From positions 186,001 to 250,000 of the forward strand of contig NW_005179343.1 of NCBI RefSeq assembly GCF_000350225.1: 64,000 nt of DNA, written 5' to 3'. The position numbers and the translations under genes are program-made. The notes beneath the pieces were generated by a model. It did not search any database, was not told the origin of the DNA, and was given only the letters and a program-made list of their open reading frames with translations. The DNA comes from Chondrus crispus. Lineage: Eukaryota > Rhodophyta > Florideophyceae > Gigartinales > Gigartinaceae. Positions 59,701 through 64,000 of this stretch are shown piece by piece (the stretch's first letter is position 1; the number at the start of each line of letters is the position of its first letter).

Positions 59701-60179
59701 TTACTCAGCTCTGTACTGTACTACCCGTTGACTCCAGGGGCAGAGCTTCTTTCAAAGACCAACACGGCTTTAGAGCTTTAGCTCCTCGAAGCGCTGTTGT
59801 CGGAGGATGATCAATTGCTGTACTATACTGCTAGGGCGCGATAGAATGAAAAGACGAACTGTGTGTGTCGGAGACATTTCGAAAGTGCTCTATGCGTATT
59901 GCGAACAGCAGATCTCTTGCAGCAGAGCTGTGGAGGGATGTCTGCAAGACTCACAATCGTCAAAAGACGAGTAACGGAATCATGTCTGAAGGAGCCGCAT
60001 CTATCTAAGAAAACAAGGGCAGGAAAGACCCCACTCACATTTGCTGGCCAAACCCTACTCTACTTCTGCCGCTGTTCTCTCTCTGTTTTGAGGCCTCTAT
60101 CGGATGGCAAGCATCACCCCAACTGGTCCAGGATTACCATATTTAAACATAGCACTGCGAGGACGCGTTGCTGCGACGG

Positions 60180-61660
60180 CTATATACCTGCTACCGCAAA
60201 CTTTGCTTCCAATTCCTCTGGTCGCGGAATGTGCTCCTCTTCCGCATAGTAGCCCAGTGTGTTGCTCTTCTCCAACAACACGCTAGTCCAATGCGTCTTC
60301 AACCCCAGCGTCCTGCGCTTGTAGTAAACCGTCCCCGACCATGTCGACGCGAAGTCGCCAATGAAGCAACCACATCTCACCGCAAGCTCGCGTTCTACAA
60401 AGTTCTGGTCATTATGCAGGAGCGACTGTTTCACGGGCGGCGCCAGCCGCACCCGCTTTCCGAATGCTTCGCGGAGCTGCCTCACCGTCTCCTCCGGCAC
60501 GTACGGCGATGCCGCAAGTAAGAGCGCCGGCGTCTGCTCCGCTGCCATCAGCTTGACCACCACGTCCACCAAGTCCGGCATTGGAGCCCAGTACACAGTG
60601 TCCGGCTGGTTGATAGCCATGAGCAGCGTAATGCAAACCTTGCCCTCCGTCCCTGGCCTGGGCATACACTCCTTCTCGTCGTAGTGTAGGTGGAGCACGG
60701 TAAGCTCCTTGACGTTCCAGCTGGCTGCCATGTTCGCAATCCTAGTCACGGGCTCCACATAGTGCATGAACGAGTACAAATATTCATGCCCGACCCGCCC
60801 CCCGTGCGGAAACGTGTGTCCGTCGACCAGCACGCACGCCGGGCGCGACATATCTCTTCCCGCAGCCGGCAGCATCTGCCGGTCGCGAAGCGTGACGAGC
60901 TCATTCACCAAGCTCATATCCGGGGGGTGCGACAGCTGCATGTAGCGCCTCTCCACTGCGGCGTTTGCAAACGCGCGTTTGGCGCACTCGTCCTGGTTTT
61001 TCGGGGTGACGCCGTCGTGCGGGCACAACAAGAACTGCAGCACCTGCTTCGTCCTGGACGACACCTTAGCGGGGGCACTTTGTCGGGCTTCTTCGCGCGC
61101 GTGAAGATGTAGACATAGTCGAAGCTGCCGGCGCACACATGCGGGAAGTGGGACAGGATGCGGGCATGCTGGGCGACAGCGGGCTGCATGCGACCGAGGT
61201 GCCAGTACTTGACGCCGTGTTCCTCGAGGGTGCGCTCCGTGGTAGTTTTGCTAAACTCTCGGCTGGGGAGGGAGGGGAGGAGGAGGTCGAGGTGGGCGTG
61301 GCGCGCGAGAACGAGGGCCTCGAGAAGGAAGTAGAGCTGGTTGCCGACGCCGCCGTGCGTGATGGCGACTTGGACGGTGTTTGGACGGCGGGTGACCACG
61401 CACGTGTGGGGGATCGTGGCCGGGTGGTGGCCGGTAGGGGATAGGGCGGCGGTGAGGTTGCGGAGGCGGGGGGGTGTTGCATGGTTCGCGCGGGGGGAAA
61501 GGACGCTAGAGTAGAGCAGGCAGCAGACGACGAGGATGGAGAGCGTGCGGCGCACGATGGCGCGTCGCGGCTTAGTGAAACATCGAGGTCGAGGCCGCAC
61601 GCATGTCCCACGGCGACGCACGCTGGTGCCAAGCCTGCGTCCAGCGTAGTAGCCTCGTGC
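60180..61660 (-). pseudogene. O-fucosyltransferase-like glycosyltransferase, one frameshift
   Basis: A type II membrane protein layout: basic N-terminus, anchor TLSILVVCCLLYSSVLS, then the donor-binding start VQVAITHGGVGNQLYFLLEA with LVLARHAHLDLLLPSLP, the GGLGNQ motif of GDP-fucose-dependent O-fucosyltransferases. The second ORF carries FVERELAVRCGCFIGDFAST and WSGTVYYKRRTLGLKT, the C-terminal motif of the same fold. The frames change near 61070 at a run of C/G bases, where DKVPP is followed by AKVSSRTKQVLQFLL in the second frame. The rest, to TAG-type stop 60180, is clean. It is either a very young pseudogene or a sequencing error at a homopolymer. The true start is uncertain; it is probably within 61560-61660. 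Confidence 0.7.
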
Positions 61661-61790
61661 AGAAACCGGCGCGCGACCTCGGTCTTGCCGCACGCGAAGT
61701 AGTATTAGCTGACGGCCATCCCGCTGACGGCGCTCTTCGGATCACGGTCCACCAGCCAGTGGGCTTCTTGCAGACGAAGAATAACGGCAC
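61575..61790 (-). pseudogene. Cdc16/APC6-like TPR fragment
   Basis: A minus-strand frame reads LRLQEAHWLVDRDPKSAVSG MAVS, then one TAA, then YYFACGKTEVARRFLHEATT and LDAGLAPACVAVGHACG. The pattern DP-x-x-A-x-S-x-x-A-V-x-x-YY and FLHEATTLD-x-x-x-APA-x-x-x-x-GHA matches the TPR array of Cdc16, a subunit of the anaphase-promoting complex. Only about 60 residues remain. It overlaps the 5' end of the fucosyltransferase-like ORF in another frame, so one displaced the other. Confidence 0.5.
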
Positions 61791-61844
61791 CCGACTTGCG
61801 AAATTCGACGAGCTATGACGAGATGAGGGAAGGCCACTCCGGTG

Positions 61845-62040
61845 GCACTCCGCACAAGAAACGGCGGGGGGATGCTACTGCGGTGGCACTCCGCATGTGA
61901 TGCGGCAGCACTGCACGGTTGACCCAGATTTCCGCCCTGCTGTACCTACTGTTACATACACACTACGTAAATACTAGGTAAATACTACGATTGCACCCCT
62001 AGTCCCCCGATCACACTGCGGGTGCCCTAGGAACGCCTAC
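61845..62040. repeat. Repeat block related to the 46154 MITE-like element
   Basis: CGGTGGCACTCCGCA occurs twice (about 61848 and 61882). TACTGCGGTGGCACT is the inverse of a 15-mer at 46155. CACTGCGGGTGCC recurs near 62016. It lies directly upstream of a gypsy RT fragment, as its relative lies directly downstream of one. Confidence 0.35.
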
Positions 62041-62061
62041 AGTAGGGTTGCTAGGGGGTTT

Positions 62062-62263
62062 ATTTGGATGATATCATCATTATCAGCAAGTCTTGGGAAG
62101 AACATATGGTTCACGTGGATGAAATAGCGTCAGTATTGGAGAGGGCAGGTGTGAAGCTCAAGCTCCGCAAATGCAAATTTTTCGTCGAAAAGGTCAAGTA
62201 CCTGGGCCACGTCGTTCGTCCAGGTACGTTGGAGGTGGATGCCGCGCGAACCGCTGCGTTGGA
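62062..62263 (+). mobile_element. Gypsy RT fragment, family A
   Basis: The sequence reads DDIIIISKSWEEHMVHVDEI and GVKLKLRKCKFFVEKVKYLG, very close to 44808-45006. It starts exactly at the RT catalytic box and stops after AARTAALE. An isolated scrap with no LTR. Confidence 0.9.
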
Positions 62264-62545
62264 ATATTTCGATTACGTCACGCGCAAACCACAAATCACA
62301 GCGTCGTTACATATGCCGTTACATCCCGCAATGCATATGTATCACGTGCACATTTACTTTTGGCTTTCTCCCCCGCATTCTAATTTTATTATATTTTTAC
62401 AGACACTCTTTCTTTCTCTGCTCCCCTCATCTCTCCACCCCCAATTCCTCTACGCAGCATCTGAACCCCTCCGTATCATTTCGCCTCTATCCCTTGCCAT
62501 ACTTCAAAACACCCTGTTCTCCCTCTTCGTCTCCCTGACGAGCCG

Positions 62546-62660
62546 ATGTGCAAACCGATCTCCTGCAAACGTCGGAATCGCAATTGGCAGTGGCTGCCTC
62601 GTCATTAACGACGTCAAGCACCGCGCAGACGTTCTCAACGCTGCTGCCCTTTCAATCAGT
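62546..62660 (+). pseudogene. Possible remnant of a small MCKPISCK-type Cys-rich protein gene
   Basis: ATG 62546 gives MCKPISCK, the start of a widespread small cysteine-rich protein (family pattern M-C-K-x-x-x-C-K-T-C-G-K-x-T-W-x-G-C-G-x-H). The following bases keep traces of the W-x-G-C-G-R-H part and of NDVKH but in changed frames. Only about 60-70 residues are expected in full. This is a weak call on a short motif. Confidence 0.3.
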
Positions 62661-62676
62661 TTTCACGAGAAGTGCG

Positions 62677-62787
62677 CTGGTTGTCTTAGAATCAACGTAG
62701 TACGTTGATTCTTAGACGACCAGGGCACCCGGAGCATAGACCAAAACCTACTAGGGTAGTACCCTGGTAGGCTTTGTCCTATGCTCC
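62677..62787. mobile_element. Two adjacent foldbacks
   Basis: The first (62677-62723) has arms CTGGTTGTCTTAGAATCAAC... around a single G, with two or three mismatches in 23. The second (62731-62787) has arms GGAGCATAGACCAAAACCTA... with about five mismatches in 28. Both centres contain GTAGTAC. Confidence 0.7.
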
Positions 62788-64000
62788 GTTCGAAAAGAAT
62801 ATGAAGAGAATGCGCGCCTCGTCCCCACTCCAAAGCAATCGCCTTCGTCGATTCATAATTTGTCAACTTCATGGCTGCCTAACTGCTTTTCTGGTTCTTT
62901 CTTTTTTGCGTACTATGTTAGCACTGTGTGCATGTGCAGCAATTTGTTGTAGTAGATTTACGAGACTTTTATGGCGATCTCTTGGGCGGGGCCACTGTTG
63001 CCACACATACAAGGCTTGCCGTCCCAAAATGTCGTTTTCAACTTACGGGCACCGTAGCTCTGTCGTGATGATAAGCTTGGTATCAAGCATGTGAGTGTAA
63101 GTAACGATGATTTGAATGGCATCCTGGAGATGCTTGTGAGTATTTCATTAATGAAGCAATTTTCAAGTGCTGAAGTTATGCAAGGCGATTCTAGTCACGA
63201 AGATTTAAATGTCCAAAGTCAAGTGAGTTTTGCCCCTCAAAACCTGTAGTAGAGTTGATGCATTTCGACAAACCGAAGACTTTGAACCGATCGATATTCA
63301 CTAACGATTTCGTCGTCGTTTCCTGGCCCCTAACGTTGCACGAACCTTCCTTTTCCTGGCGTTTAAAGCACGAATTTGAGCTTCGATATCTTCAACATTC
63401 TCATCTGAGCCGACAGAATCGTGTGACGTGTCGCCTGAGTGCTCAGAGCTGCCGGATTCGAAGGTAAGGACCCTGCGCCTACTTTTTGTTCCCGGGTTTT
63501 CAGGAGTAGCCGTAGGAAGCGTGTCTGAGTGCTACGTGACTATTACCTGTTTGTTACTTTTCTGTGATATGCCGTTGCGACGCAGGCTTGGCAAAAGTGG
63601 CGCGGGTTGGGGACGTGCTGTTAGTGCGAGTGCTTGACTTGCACAGTTGACAGAAGGGAGCTGTGTAGATAGGACATGGCTTACTTCTTCTATTCCTTGT
63701 CCGAGCACAATTCAAGATCTTTTCACTCTTTCATCTGTGATTCAGTGATTTGCGATCTTTGAGCGTTATCTCCGTTCAGATTTATGCCAGTCAAAGCTGA
63801 TCGAATTAGAGATGAAGCAGCATTAGGGGGACGGAGATTGGGGGAATGAGTTCAGAATATGGATACTCGTTGTGAAGAGGTGGTATGGGGACTGCAAAAG
63901 CTGGAGTTCCATCTTCAAGATTCGCATCAGGAACAATTTGGGCTGCTGTACCTGTAAGTAGCGATCTTCCTTTTGAACGGCTCGGGACTTCTGCAGTGCT
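62788..64000. other. No supported gene
   Basis: Short ORFs only. One plus-strand passage, around 63095-63249 (ISLMKQFSSAEVMQGDSSHE), and one near 63860-63955 look mildly protein-like, the latter ending by a GTAAGT that could be a splice donor. Neither is enough to call a gene. Confidence 0.35.

Larger units (their letters stand above)
58967..60179. other. Intergenic, two foldback structures
   Basis: No supported gene. It contains palindromes at 59188-59231 and a longer foldback at 59620-59700, listed separately. Confidence 0.5.

Noticed and set aside
1-64000. CRISPR arrays, bacterial operons, rRNA
   Set aside because: No regularly spaced identical repeats, ribosome-binding-site-linked gene chains or rRNA core sequences were seen.

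Overview
The window looks like a piece of a repeat-rich nuclear eukaryotic genome, most likely a red alga (inference). Decayed but recognisable host genes (PRMT7, mitochondrial ribosomal protein mL43, MFSD5, a Cdc16/APC6 TPR segment, a fucosyltransferase-like enzyme, a J-domain protein) appear without obvious introns and sit close together. Chromodomain Ty3/gypsy elements, a Ty1/copia element and large DNA transposons with Tnp2/KDZ-like transposases fill most of the rest. A 100-base run of N (24198-24297) marks an assembly gap. No bacterial operon, CRISPR array or rRNA was seen.

Left part (1-11256): an LTR clipped by the window edge abuts a J-domain gene fragment. That fragment ends tail to tail with a PRMT7 pseudogene. 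A young, complete-looking Ty1/copia insertion (3352-7975, 112-bp LTRs, TCATC target duplication) follows, then a frameshifted mL43-like gene, a CATC-rich tract, an old integrase scrap, and the first half of a long ORF.

Centre (11257-33110): a 13.7-kb chromodomain Ty3/gypsy element (11257-24955, 666-bp LTRs, CATGG duplication) lies inside that long ORF, whose second half resumes in frame at 24961. Between its integrase and 3' LTR it carries 5 kb of extra sequence with two long ORFs on the opposite strand. A second, truncated gypsy element in minus orientation (26480-about 33110) has the same layout: chromodomain integrase, a 4-kb 3' region, and an opposite-strand ORF starting just inside the 3' LTR.

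Middle right (33111-54045): a cluster with an unknown ORF, a beta-class amino-methyltransferase-like domain with degenerate catalytic motifs, a SET-like domain and a Tnp2/KDZ-like transposase, all on the plus strand, looks like one large decayed DNA transposon with chromatin-modifying cargo. It is followed by a third, truncated gypsy element (39633-46153). Next comes a second DNA transposon with an intact 1138-aa transposase (48198-51614, minus) diverging from a 528-aa partner protein (52117-53703, plus).

Right part (54046-64000): decayed host gene fragments, one long clean ORF for a PNPOx/ferredoxin-reductase-type oxidoreductase that stops short, a frameshifted fucosyltransferase-like gene, and at least six short foldback elements with near-perfect arms, one of them inside a coding sequence. 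The last 1.2 kb shows no gene I can support.
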